NCBI RefSeq assembly: GCF_003201975.1
Contig: NZ_QJJQ01000023.1
Span: 1-64,000 of the forward strand
Direction of reading: 5' to 3'
Length of the DNA stretch: 64,000 nucleotides
DNA from: Pseudogracilibacillus auburnensis
GTDB lineage: Bacteria; Bacillota; Bacilli; Bacillales; Amphibacillaceae
A program made the translations under genes and the position numbers. The first letter of the stretch is position 1. Every line of letters begins with the position of its first letter. The notes beneath the pieces are model-generated. The model had not been told where the DNA came from, made no database searches, and saw nothing but the letters and a program-made list of their open reading frames with translations. This document shows positions 56,362 through 64,000 of this stretch, piece after piece.

Positions 56362-57636
56362 TTAAAATTGTTCTGCTTCTGTGGATCCTGCTAAAGCTAC
56401 TGTGGAAGATTCTCCTCCAGCAATAACTTGTGCTACTTCATCAAAGTAACCTGTACCAACTTCTCTTTGGTGACGAGTAGCTGTGTAACCAGCTTCTTCA
56501 GCAGCAAATTCTCTTTGTTGTACTAGTCTAGAGTAAGCGCCCATTCCTTTATCTTTGTACTGTTCTGCAAGCTCAAACATGCTGTAGTTTAATGTATGGA
56601 AACCAGCTAATGTTACAAACTGATACTTATAACCCATTTTTGCAATCTCTTTTTGGAATACATCCATTTCTTCTTGCGTTAAGTGTCTCTCCCAGTTAAA
56701 TGATGGTGAACAGTTGTATGCTAGTAATTGATCAGGATATTGCTCATGAATTGCCTCTGCAAAACGACGAGCTTCTTCTAAGTCTGGTTCAGCTGTTTCA
56801 CACCAGATTAAGTCAGCGTATGGTGCATATGCAAGTCCACGTGCAATTGCTTGGTCAAGTCCTGCTTTTGTACGGTAAAATCCTTCTACTGTACGCTCAC
56901 CTGTTAAGAATGGTGCATCATAGTTATCAACATCACTTGTAATTAAGTCCGCTGCATTTGCATCAGTTCTTGCCATAATAATTGTTGGAGCCCCCATAAC
57001 GTCAGCTGCAAAACGTGCAGAAATTAGATTTTTAACTGCAGTTTGTGTAGGGATTAATACCTTTCCTCCTAAATGACCACATTTTTTCTCTGAAGCGAGT
57101 TGGTCTTCAAAGTGAACGCCTGACGCTCCTGCTTCAATCATAGATTTCATTAATTCGAATACGTTTAAATGACCGCCAAAACCAGCTTCAGCATCTGCTA
57201 CGATTGGAGCAAAATAATCGTTTTTCACTTCTCCTTCTGAGTATTCCACTTGGTCCGCACGTTGTAGAGCATTATTAATACGTCTTACAACTTGTGGAAC
57301 ACTGTTTACAGGATATAAACTTTGATCTGGGTACATTTCTCCAGCTTGGTTTGCATCTGCTGCCACTTGCCACCCACTTAAGTAAATTGCTTTTAAACCT
57401 GCTTTTACTTGTTGTACTGCCTGATTACCTGTTAAAGCACCTAATGAATTAACATAATCTTCATTATTAACTAAATCCCACAGTTTTTGTGATCCTTTTT
57501 TCGCTAAAGTATATTCAATATCTATGGATCCACGTAGACGAATGACATCCTCTGCCGAATATGGGCGTTTGATTCCTTTCCATCTAGGATTTGTATCCCA
57601 TTCGTTTTGTAATGCTGCTGCTCTTTCCTTATACAT
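56362..57636 (-). CDS. aceA: Isocitrate lyase
   Basis: This enzyme of about 424 residues splits isocitrate into glyoxylate and succinate, the first step of the glyoxylate shunt. The family signature [14 protein letters not shown] holds the catalytic cysteine (near residue 189). Upstream are [19 protein letters not shown] with metal-binding aspartates and the C-terminal [13 protein letters not shown]. The start is ATG 57636 after CAAGGAGG; the reading to 57696 is not supported. With the malate synthase nearby it allows growth on acetate or fatty acids. Confidence 0.96.
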   Translation of the reverse strand: MYKERAAALQNEWDTNPRWKGIKRPYSAEDVIRLRGSIDIEYTLAKKGSQKLWDLVNNEDYVNSLGALTGNQAVQQVKAGLKAIYLSGWQVAADANQAGEMYPDQSLYPVNSVPQVVRRINNALQRADQVEYSEGEVKNDYFAPIVADAEAGFGGHLNVFELMKSMIEAGASGVHFEDQLASEKKCGHLGGKVLIPTQTAVKNLISARFAADVMGAPTIIMARTDANAADLITSDVDNYDAPFLTGERTVEGFYRTKAGLDQAIARGLAYAPYADLIWCETAEPDLEEARRFAEAIHEQYPDQLLAYNCSPSFNWERHLTQEEMDVFQKEIAKMGYKYQFVTLAGFHTLNYSMFELAEQYKDKGMGAYSRLVQQREFAAEEAGYTATRHQREVGTGYFDEVAQVIAGGESSTVALAGSTEAEQF

Positions 57637-57765
57637 GATTTTTCCTCCTTGGTTTACAAAAACATAAAATTTATTTGAAAAGTTTATTAGTCTCATTAGC
57701 TAGTAAACTTATCATAAACAATTAGCGGTTGTTATAATACAGGTTAAGTAAAACAAATCATTTCA

Positions 57766-57870
57766 TTAATCTTCTTTTTTAGATAAGCAGTAATCACATT
57801 CTAAAGTATAACTTTTAACTGATACATTCGTTCCACATTCTGGACATGTTACTTTCTCATGCTTTTTCAT
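57766..57870 (-). CDS. 34-residue zinc-ribbon protein
   Basis: This tiny protein, MKKHEKVTCPECGTNVSVK onward, has two knuckles, CPEC and CDYC, spaced for a single zinc ribbon. The ATG at 57870 follows GGAGGTG by nine bases, a very good ribosome site. An ATG at 57888 would place that site inside the gene. It is reminiscent of the small YhfH-like proteins of Bacillus, though I am not sure. It lies between aceA and the malate synthase gene on the same strand, with about 330 bp before it that hold no other gene. The function is unknown. Confidence 0.65.
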   Translation of the reverse strand: MKKHEKVTCPECGTNVSVKSYTLECDYCLSKKED

Positions 57871-58168
57871 CTCTTTTAACACCTCCATATATATAACAGT
57901 ATTATCGTTATTCAATCTGTTATAATACAGTATAGTTGGTTTTAAAATAATTGCAAGTGTTTTATTGTAATTTATCAATAATTTTTTATGATTTTACATT
58001 TTGTTCACAGACTAATATAAGATTAATAACAGTTGAATCATTTGGCATATATGGGTTTCCTACTCTTTATGAACTTTAAAATTCGAAATCCTCACTGTAC
58101 AATAACAGATGATCGTTTTATCTTATCTGTTACTATACAAATCTGTTATCATTTCATTAAAACAGAAA

Positions 58169-58196
58169 AAACCAGCAAGATCTGCTGGTTTTTTTC
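58169..58196. terminator. Terminator of malate synthase G gene (bidirectional)
   Basis: AACCAGCA-GATC-TGCTGGTT type stem (58170-58190) with A-runs to the left and a T-run to the right. It can end the minus-strand malate synthase messenger and any plus-strand transcript. The gap 57871-58168 otherwise shows only AT-rich DNA with short repeated AACAGAT/ATCTGTTA words. Confidence 0.85.
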
Positions 58197-58203
58197 TTAT
58201 TAT

Positions 58204-60387
58204 TTAATTTGTGACACCAATTTTTTTCTTAAATTCTAAGCGACGACTGTGTAAAATTGGCTCCGTGTAACCGTTCGGTTGCTTCGTTCCTTTAAAGACA
58301 AGATCACAAGCCGCTTGAAAGGCTACTGACTCATCATAGTTGGGAGCCATATCTCGATACAATTCATCGCCAGCGTTTTGTTCATCAACGACGACTGCCA
58401 TACGCTTTAAAATGTCTAGCACTTCTTCTTCACTAACAATTTCATGATGTAACCAATTCGTAATAAGCTGACTTGAAATACGTAATGTTGCCCGATCTTC
58501 CATCATTCCGATATCATTAATGTCAGGAACTTTTGAACAACCTACACCTTGCTCCACCCAACGAACTACATAACCTAACATTTTTTGAGCATTATTTTCG
58601 ACTTCTTCCTTAATTTCTTCTTTCGTCCATCCCGGATTTGTCTCAAAAGGAATTTTCAATATATCATCACGGTAATCTGTATCTGTTCCTTTTTCAACTA
58701 ATTGATTTTGAACTTCCCGAACATCTACCGCATGATAGTGGAGCGCGTGTAACGTAGCCGCTGTCGGTGAAGGTACCCAAGCAGTGTTAGCTCCAGCTTC
58801 TACATGACCAATTTTCTCCGTAAACATTTCTAGCATATTATCAGGTTTAGCCCACATTCCTTTTCCAATTTGTGCCTCATATTGGAAGCCCGCTCTAAGT
58901 CCTTCTTGTACATTGTTTTTCTCATATGATTGGAACCAATCCATTGGTCTCATTTCTGCTGTTCGTGCAATTGGCCCAATTTCCATCGATGTATGGATTT
59001 CATCACCTGTTCGGTCTAACCATCCCGTATTAATAAAGATCGCTCTTTCTTTAGCGGCATAAATACAATTTTTCAAATTGAGACTTGTACGGCGCTCTTC
59101 ATCCATGATCCCCATTTTTAATGTATTTCGGTTCAAATCCAGTAAATCTTCAATCCTAGCAAAAAGTTCATTTGAAAAAGCAACTTCCTCTGAACCATGC
59201 ATTTTCGGTTTAACGATATAGACCGACCCTTTTTTCGAATTAATATATTTCCCTTTTCCAAGTAAATTGTGTTTAGCGATTAAACTTGTAAACACCCCGT
59301 CTAAAATTCCTTCATATGTCTCCGTACCATCTTCTAGTAAGACAGCACTATTTGTCATTAAGTGACCAACATTTCGAACGAGCATAAGTACACGACCCGT
59401 TAAGGTTACTTCACCGCCATCTGCTGTTTGGTAGACACGATCTTCATTAAAAGTACGTTCAATCGTTCGATCACCTTTTTGAAAAGATGTCGAAATTTCA
59501 CCGCGAATGAGGCCTTTCCAGTTTCTATAGACATCTGTTTTATCTTCTGCGTCAACTGCTGCAACTGAATCTTCACAGTCCATAATCGTTGTAATAGCAG
59601 ACTCTAAAACAATATCTTTTACACCAGCTGCATCTGTTTTTCCTATCGGGTGATTTTCATTAATTTGAATATCAATGTGTAATCCATTATTTTTTAGTAA
59701 AATGGAGGACGGCTTACCTTCATCTCCTTGATATCCAACAAACTTATCTTCTTCTTTTAAACCAACTGTTTCCCCATTCTGTAATGTAACAGCTAATTTC
59801 CCATTTGCAACAGCATATTTTTTCGCATCTTTATGTGAGCCAGATGTTAGTGGTGTGCCATCATCTAAAAATTCTCTACTTTTTTCAATGACGATATTTC
59901 CACGAACTGGATTATATCCACCAGACTTCTCTGCACCTTTATCTTCACTAATGACATCCGTTCCATAAAATGCGTCATATAAAGATCCCCATCTTGAGTT
60001 AGCTGCATTAATCGCATAACGCGGATTATTAATCGGTACAACCAGTTGCGGACCAGCAATTTGCGAAATTTCATCATCAATATTTTCTAAATTCACCTTG
60101 AAATCTTCCACAATTGGCTCTAAATAACCAATTTCCTCCAAAAATGCTTTATACTTCTCTGCATTAAATTCCTTGTTCTCTTTATGCCACTCATTAATTT
60201 GATCTTGTAAATGCTGACGTTTTTTAAGTATTTCTTTATTTCTCGGTGTAAAATCAACAACAAGTTTTTCAAATCCTTGCCAAAACTGTTCTACATCAAG
60301 TCCTGTTTCCGGAAGTGCTTCTCGATTCACAAAATTATACAAAACTTCCGCAACCTTTATACTACCAACGTTTACATAGCCTGACAT
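58204..60387 (-). CDS. glcB: Malate synthase G
   Basis: This malate synthase of about 727 residues condenses glyoxylate and acetyl-CoA. The size and layout match isoform G (about 720 residues, with an inserted alpha/beta domain) rather than the shorter isoform A. Blocks include NSRWGSLYDAFYGTDVI, IMDCEDSVAAVDAEDK (metal and acid residues), IVKPKMHGSEEVAF and GIMDEERRTSLNL. The start is ATG 60387 after GGAGGAATT; a TTG six bases upstream is less likely. It is the second glyoxylate shunt enzyme, and is transcribed divergently from a LysR gene. Confidence 0.95.
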   Translation of the reverse strand: MSGYVNVGSIKVAEVLYNFVNREALPETGLDVEQFWQGFEKLVVDFTPRNKEILKKRQHLQDQINEWHKENKEFNAEKYKAFLEEIGYLEPIVEDFKVNLENIDDEISQIAGPQLVVPINNPRYAINAANSRWGSLYDAFYGTDVISEDKGAEKSGGYNPVRGNIVIEKSREFLDDGTPLTSGSHKDAKKYAVANGKLAVTLQNGETVGLKEEDKFVGYQGDEGKPSSILLKNNGLHIDIQINENHPIGKTDAAGVKDIVLESAITTIMDCEDSVAAVDAEDKTDVYRNWKGLIRGEISTSFQKGDRTIERTFNEDRVYQTADGGEVTLTGRVLMLVRNVGHLMTNSAVLLEDGTETYEGILDGVFTSLIAKHNLLGKGKYINSKKGSVYIVKPKMHGSEEVAFSNELFARIEDLLDLNRNTLKMGIMDEERRTSLNLKNCIYAAKERAIFINTGWLDRTGDEIHTSMEIGPIARTAEMRPMDWFQSYEKNNVQEGLRAGFQYEAQIGKGMWAKPDNMLEMFTEKIGHVEAGANTAWVPSPTAATLHALHYHAVDVREVQNQLVEKGTDTDYRDDILKIPFETNPGWTKEEIKEEVENNAQKMLGYVVRWVEQGVGCSKVPDINDIGMMEDRATLRISSQLITNWLHHEIVSEEEVLDILKRMAVVVDEQNAGDELYRDMAPNYDESVAFQAACDLVFKGTKQPNGYTEPILHSRRLEFKKKIGVTN

Positions 60388-60543
60388 CCACAATTCCTCC
60401 TGTCATATTTTCATTCTCCAAGTTAGCATCTATTATATAACAGTATGATGATAAATAACAATACATATTTCGAATGACTACTATTCCTTTTAGTTATAGT
60501 TTAGTATAATGATAGAGAACTACGAAAGAAAGGAAGAAATGGG

Positions 60544-61428
60544 ATGGATATTCGCCATTTGGAATATTTTTCAGAAGTGGCTAAACATTTAAATTTTACA
60601 AAAGCAGCTTCTACTCTTCATATTTCACAACCTTCATTAAGTAAAACGATTAAAAGTATGGAAGTGGAACTTGGTGTTCCATTATTTTATCGTTCTTTCC
60701 GAAAGCTCGAGTTGACTGATGCAGGAAAGGCATTACTTCAAAATACAAAACAAGTCTTACATGCGTACAATCATTTAAGATCAGAACTAAATGACGTGAT
60801 GGAATTAAAAAAAGGAGAAATAAGAATTGGAATACCGCCAATTATTGGAGCTGCATTTTGTGCTAAAATAATTAGTCACTATATTGATGTATATCCTTTT
60901 ATCGATATTACATTGATGGAGGTCGGTACGAAAAAAATCAAGGATGGGATCAATGACGGTACTTTGGATGTAGGATTTGTTTGTAACAACCCACTCCATA
61001 AAAAAGAGATGGAGACAATTCAAATTTTAAATGATCCATTAATGCTAGTCATTCATGCTGATCATCATTTACACATAGAGCAACATGTTGATTTTACACA
61101 AATTGAAAAAGAAGCTTTCGTCATGTATCGGAATGATTTTTCGTTATATGATAGTATTTTAGAAGTATGTTCCTCACACGGATTCTTTCCAAATATTGTT
61201 TGTGAAAGTTCACAAAAGGATTTTATCATTGAAATGGTAGAGGCAAAACTAGGGGTCGCACTTTTACCGAGTAAAATATGTGAAAATATTAAAAATGAGC
61301 GGATACTATCTATTCCATTTTCTGATCCTTTATTACATTTAGAGCTGGGAATGATTTGGAAAAAGGATAATTACTTACCTTATGCTGTCCGTGAATTTAT
61401 TGCCGTTGCAAAAACTTTTTCATTATAA
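60544..61428 (+). CDS. LysR-family transcriptional regulator
   Basis: This 294-residue protein has the N-terminal LysR winged helix (MDIRHLEYFSEVAKHLNFTK, ISQPSLSKTIKSMEVELGV) and a periplasmic-binding-like effector domain (about 90-290). A TATAAT -10 box lies at 60505-60510. It is divergent from malate synthase G, with a 156-bp shared upstream region, so it may control that gene or the shunt. This is inference from layout; the effector is not known. Confidence 0.9.
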   Translation: MDIRHLEYFSEVAKHLNFTKAASTLHISQPSLSKTIKSMEVELGVPLFYRSFRKLELTDAGKALLQNTKQVLHAYNHLRSELNDVMELKKGEIRIGIPPIIGAAFCAKIISHYIDVYPFIDITLMEVGTKKIKDGINDGTLDVGFVCNNPLHKKEMETIQILNDPLMLVIHADHHLHIEQHVDFTQIEKEAFVMYRNDFSLYDSILEVCSSHGFFPNIVCESSQKDFIIEMVEAKLGVALLPSKICENIKNERILSIPFSDPLLHLELGMIWKKDNYLPYAVREFIAVAKTFSL

Positions 61429-61537
61429 AATAATGACCATTTTAAATTATATTCTGATGTTAATGATAGGTAACGTTGGATCGTCATCTATCATTATCAT
61501 TTCCAACTATCTTTTCTTGGACCAGATTTTTATTTGC

Positions 61538-61933
61538 TTAACCTTTTTCTTCATACCACCGAATCATTCTCCAATTACCATCTAACTCTTTTCGCCAAAC
61601 CTCTAATGATAACGCTCTTACTATTTTTTCTTTGTATTGATGAATAATTTCATACGAAACAGCTGCCTGCACGTCCGACTGTGGGATAATTTTCAATCCA
61701 GAATAAATAAATTTAATTTCTTTGCCTTGATAACTCTTTGCAGCTTCTTTATTTCCTTGTTTTATTTGTTCTGCATTATATAATTCAACTTTACTTTTCG
61801 ATGGGATATATAACCATCCTTTAAAATCATCTGAATATAAATCATTCATCTCTTCAAATCTACCATTTGAAAATTCTTCATGTAGTTTACGCATTTGATA
61901 AACTCGTTTTGACACTTCTGCTTCTATGCTCAT
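61538..61933 (-). CDS. SnoaL/NTF2-like small protein
   Basis: This protein has about 131 residues, with helices first (KRVYQMRKLHEEFSNGRFEEMNDLYSDDF) and then strands (AAVSYEIIHQYKEKIVRALSLEVWRKELDGNWRMIRWYEE), the order of the NTF2/SnoaL-like cone fold. No catalytic residues are obvious. The ATG at 61933 is behind AAAGGTGG; the GTG at 61942 would overlap that site. It lies convergent to the LysR gene with no operon partner. The function is unknown. Confidence 0.7.
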   Translation of the reverse strand: MSIEAEVSKRVYQMRKLHEEFSNGRFEEMNDLYSDDFKGWLYIPSKSKVELYNAEQIKQGNKEAAKSYQGKEIKFIYSGLKIIPQSDVQAAVSYEIIHQYKEKIVRALSLEVWRKELDGNWRMIRWYEEKG

Positions 61934-62362
61934 GAAATCCACCTTTCAATAACTAATACTAAAGTTAAAGTTTGACCCAATACTTTTTATCTGAATATTC
62001 ACTTCATTATAATTCAGATCATCACGGTTGTAAATATATATTTATTCATTTTATTGGTGGCGAACTACGGATATCATTTCATTTAAATTAGTCAACGTTC
62101 ATACCAAAAAAATGAGTTCAAACTGTTCGCTTGGTTAAGCTTGAGATGCTTTCAATTAAGCCCCTTGACAATCTTGGGGTAATAAACTGTTTTCCAAAAG
62201 ATAGGGAATGCGATTACTTCTCCTACCAAATAGATTTGTTGTTTTTATATATTAGATCTAAACTGCGTGATCATTTTTGTCGACCGCTTTGGAAATACAC
62301 TATGCCTTTATAAATGACGAGATAAACATGGACGTTTTCGAAAATGCTGCGTCCTCTCCCCC

Positions 62363-62509
62363 GATTATGTGGCGGTTCTTCGCGATTATGTGGCGATTCT
62401 CCTCAATTATATGGCGCATCTTAGCGGGTATGTGGCGTATCTCCGCAATTATGTGGCGCATCTTAGCGGGTATGTGGCGATTCTTCGTGATTAAGTGCTA
62501 GTAATCCGT
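62363..62509. repeat. 21-bp tandem array, six clear units plus one decayed
   Basis: The units start at 62363, 62384, 62405, 62426, 62447, 62468 and 62489 (last one degenerate). Each has the core TATGTGGCG followed by a variable half such as ATTCTTCG or CATCTTAG. Units 3+4 and 5+6 form a higher-order 42-bp repeat. The period is a multiple of three, so an open frame with repeated I-M-W-R residues appears, but it lacks a ribosome site. Confidence 0.85.
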
Positions 62510-62631
62510 GTGATGTCCAATTTGTGGGATTGTTCCCGGAAATGACGATAATTACCTCCTAATCGTGCTCCAAAAAGCGAAAAGCTATATGTGCTTCCCA
62601 AACTTGAGCTACAAGATAGGCTGAGAAAAGA

Positions 62632-62755
62632 TCCGCCCCCCGACAAGGGATATACCGACGTTGGCCACAAAGGACGGTTTTAGTTGGTTTTCTTTCATTC
62701 CGAGCGGACATGATTGCGGAGTGTATTTCCGTAGCGGTGGAGCAAACTGTTGTTG
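62632..62755 (-). repeat. Fragment of the GC-rich intergenic repeat
   Basis: Read on the minus strand it gives AACTAAAACCGTCC, TTTGTGGCCAACGTCGGTAT and CCCTTGTCGGGG, closely matching the inner part of the repeat at 20937-20990. The end GAGTGTATTTCCGTAGCGG also fits the Bacillaceae repeat ends. Confidence 0.6.
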
Positions 62756-63021
62756 CGCAGTTTAATTCAAATGTGTGATAATAGCATCAAAGTTAACGAA
62801 GGGCGATGAGTTTAAATGAATACAAACCGCTTGGAGCAAAAATTTAGTCCGAGGTCAACTTGAGCACTGTATCTTCACCCCACTTCATTCTATAAAGACT
62901 TTTTGTCCATTTCACCCTGCGAAAGTTAAGTAAATAAAGAGAAAAGTACATCACTAATATAAATAATGATGTACTGATTATGTGTTCTTACTATTTGGTA
63001 TTTGACATAGTTGACTTTTAT

Positions 63022-64000
63022 TTACTCTCTAAAAATAAGCCATTTTCTTTCTACTTCTTCTATCGGTAGCGGTTTATCAAAGAGGAACCCTTGTACAACA
63101 TTGCAATTTAATTTCTGCATGAGATAAAATTGCTCTTCTGTTTCGATTCCTTCCGCAACAACTTCGATATCCATCGTTTCTGCCATCGTGTTTATTGCAG
63201 ACACAATCGCTTTAATTTTTTCGTTTTTTCCAATGACTTTCGTAAATGTACGGTCAATTTTAATTCGCTGAATAGGAAAGTCAATCAAATAACCTAAAGA
63301 CGAATAACCTGTTCCAAAATCATCAATCGCAATTGAAAGCCCTAGGTTTTTCAGTTCATGAAGCTTTAATGTCGTTTCTTCCATATTATCGATGAGAGAA
63401 CTTTCCGTTAATTCAATACCAATATCATATGGATTCACATTCGTTTCCTGTAAAATTTCTCTAATATTTTCCACTAATAGTTGATTTCTAAATTGATTCA
63501 TTGAAATATTGACGCTTATATTAATATTATTAAATCCTTTGTCTTTCCATTTACGCAATTGCATACAAGCCTTTTTAAAAACGATATTCCCAATATCTTG
63601 AATTAATCCTGTTTGTTCCGCAAGCGGGATAAATTTTACTGGTGAAATTAATCCTTCTGTTGGATGATTCCATCTAATTAAAGCTTCAAATCCAACTAAC
63701 TTACTTGACGAGACAGAAATTAATGGTTGATAATATAATTCAAATTGCTCTTCCTTAATTGCTTTTTTCAATTCCAATTCCATAATAAAAAAATTATTTG
63801 GTTTCCCCATTTTTGGATGATAAAATAGATACGGCTTTTTTTCCCTTCTGGCAATTTCCAGTGCAGTATTAGCTTTCGATAACAGGTCAGAAACTGTTTT
63901 TCCATCTTTTCTATACATACAGATACCAAAATTTGCTTGCAAACAAACTTCTATTCCATTCACAAGAACAGGAGTAGAGATCTGCCGTTGTAGTTGGTTG
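63022..64000 (-). CDS. GGDEF-EAL cyclic-di-GMP protein, 3' part (cut by window edge)
   Basis: The open frame continues past position 64000, so only the C-terminal 326 residues or so are visible. The first about 65 are the end of a GGDEF domain (LQANFGICMYRKDGKTVSDLL...YHPKM). The rest is a full EAL phosphodiesterase domain: FELYYQPLISVSSSKLVGFEALIRW with the E-A-L signature as EAL, NISMNQF, ELTESSLIDN, IDDFGTGYSSLGYL with the metal aspartates, KIDRTF, and VVAEGIETEEQ. The key catalytic residues appear intact, so cyclic-di-GMP hydrolysis is likely. The state of the GGDEF site lies outside the window. Confidence 0.9.
   Translation of the reverse strand, partial: NQLQRQISTPVLVNGIEVCLQANFGICMYRKDGKTVSDLLSKANTALEIARREKKPYLFYHPKMGKPNNFFIMELELKKAIKEEQFELYYQPLISVSSSKLVGFEALIRWNHPTEGLISPVKFIPLAEQTGLIQDIGNIVFKKACMQLRKWKDKGFNNINISVNISMNQFRNQLLVENIREILQETNVNPYDIGIELTESSLIDNMEETTLKLHELKNLGLSIAIDDFGTGYSSLGYLIDFPIQRIKIDRTFTKVIGKNEKIKAIVSAINTMAETMDIEVVAEGIETEEQFYLMQKLNCNVVQGFLFDKPLPIEEVERKWLIFRE

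Larger units (their letters stand above)
62088..62940. repeat. Degenerate dispersed element, copy B, with 0.48-kb insertion
   Basis: The left part (62090-62275) and right part (62759-62940) match the element at 19198-19548 in order and orientation. Between them sits about 480 bp absent from copy A, containing the 21-bp array (62363-62509) and a fragment of a GC-rich intergenic repeat (about 62632-62755). This is a nest of repeats with no supported gene across 61934-63021. Confidence 0.65.

Noticed and set aside
62277-62501. 74-codon frame with repeated I-M-W-R residues
   Set aside because: It arises because the tandem repeat period is 21 bp; there is no ribosome site or known domain.

Overview
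The window is low-GC chromosomal DNA from a Gram-positive member of the Bacillaceae. This is judged from strong AGGAGG-type ribosome sites with frequent TTG/GTG starts, a fadN-fadA-fadE operon behind a FadR-type operator, a Bacillus-type Zur box, LPXTA-anchored surface proteins, a CwlO-like hydrolase, and dispersed repeats of the kind found in Bacillaceae. No rRNA, tRNA, CRISPR array or intact insertion sequence was seen.

Layout. 1-6.4 kb: beta-oxidation operon (minus strand: fadN, fadA, MaoC-like hydratase, acyl-CoA dehydrogenase). 6.5-12.1 kb: B12-dependent methylmalonyl-CoA mutase operon (mutA, mutB, meaB) followed by a DJ-1/PfpI protein. 12.2-17.3 kb: an HMA-fold protein without its CxxC, a ROK regulator, a two-gene chromate transporter, a broken YiiX-like cysteine hydrolase and an unknown membrane-anchored protein. 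17.4-26.9 kb: MFS transporter, an MBL-fold hydrolase, and a catabolic unit (second ROK regulator, gabD-like dehydrogenase, class III aminotransferase, NhaC antiporter). 27.1-31.8 kb: Zur-box-controlled zinc uptake operon with zur, then two fluoride channel genes and a nitroreductase.

31.9-53.1 kb is the most interesting part: a minus-strand island of 13 genes with two cobalamin riboswitches. It encodes a complete dedicated ECF transporter (T, fused A-A', S), a MoxR/DUF58/transglutaminase-like membrane module, and seven exported proteins built from the two folds of animal transcobalamin/intrinsic factor: an alpha/alpha barrel of prenyltransferase type and a DUF4430 (transcobalamin C-terminal-like) beta domain. 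The two folds are split over separate polypeptides, or joined in the reverse order. Two proteins carry LPXTA wall-anchor signals, one is a predicted lipoprotein and others have membrane anchors. I infer a cell-surface cobalamin (or corrinoid) capture and uptake machine. It would fit the B12-dependent mutase 20 kb away.

53.2-64 kb: two paralogous coiled-coil cell-wall hydrolases (M23 and NlpC/P60), the glyoxylate shunt (aceA and malate synthase G, with a 34-residue zinc-ribbon ORF between them), a divergent LysR regulator, a SnoaL-like protein, a nested degenerate repeat region with a 21-bp tandem array, and the 3' part of a GGDEF-EAL gene cut by the window edge. Together the genes suggest growth on fatty acids, propionyl-CoA precursors and acetate, through beta-oxidation, methylmalonyl-CoA mutase and the glyoxylate shunt.
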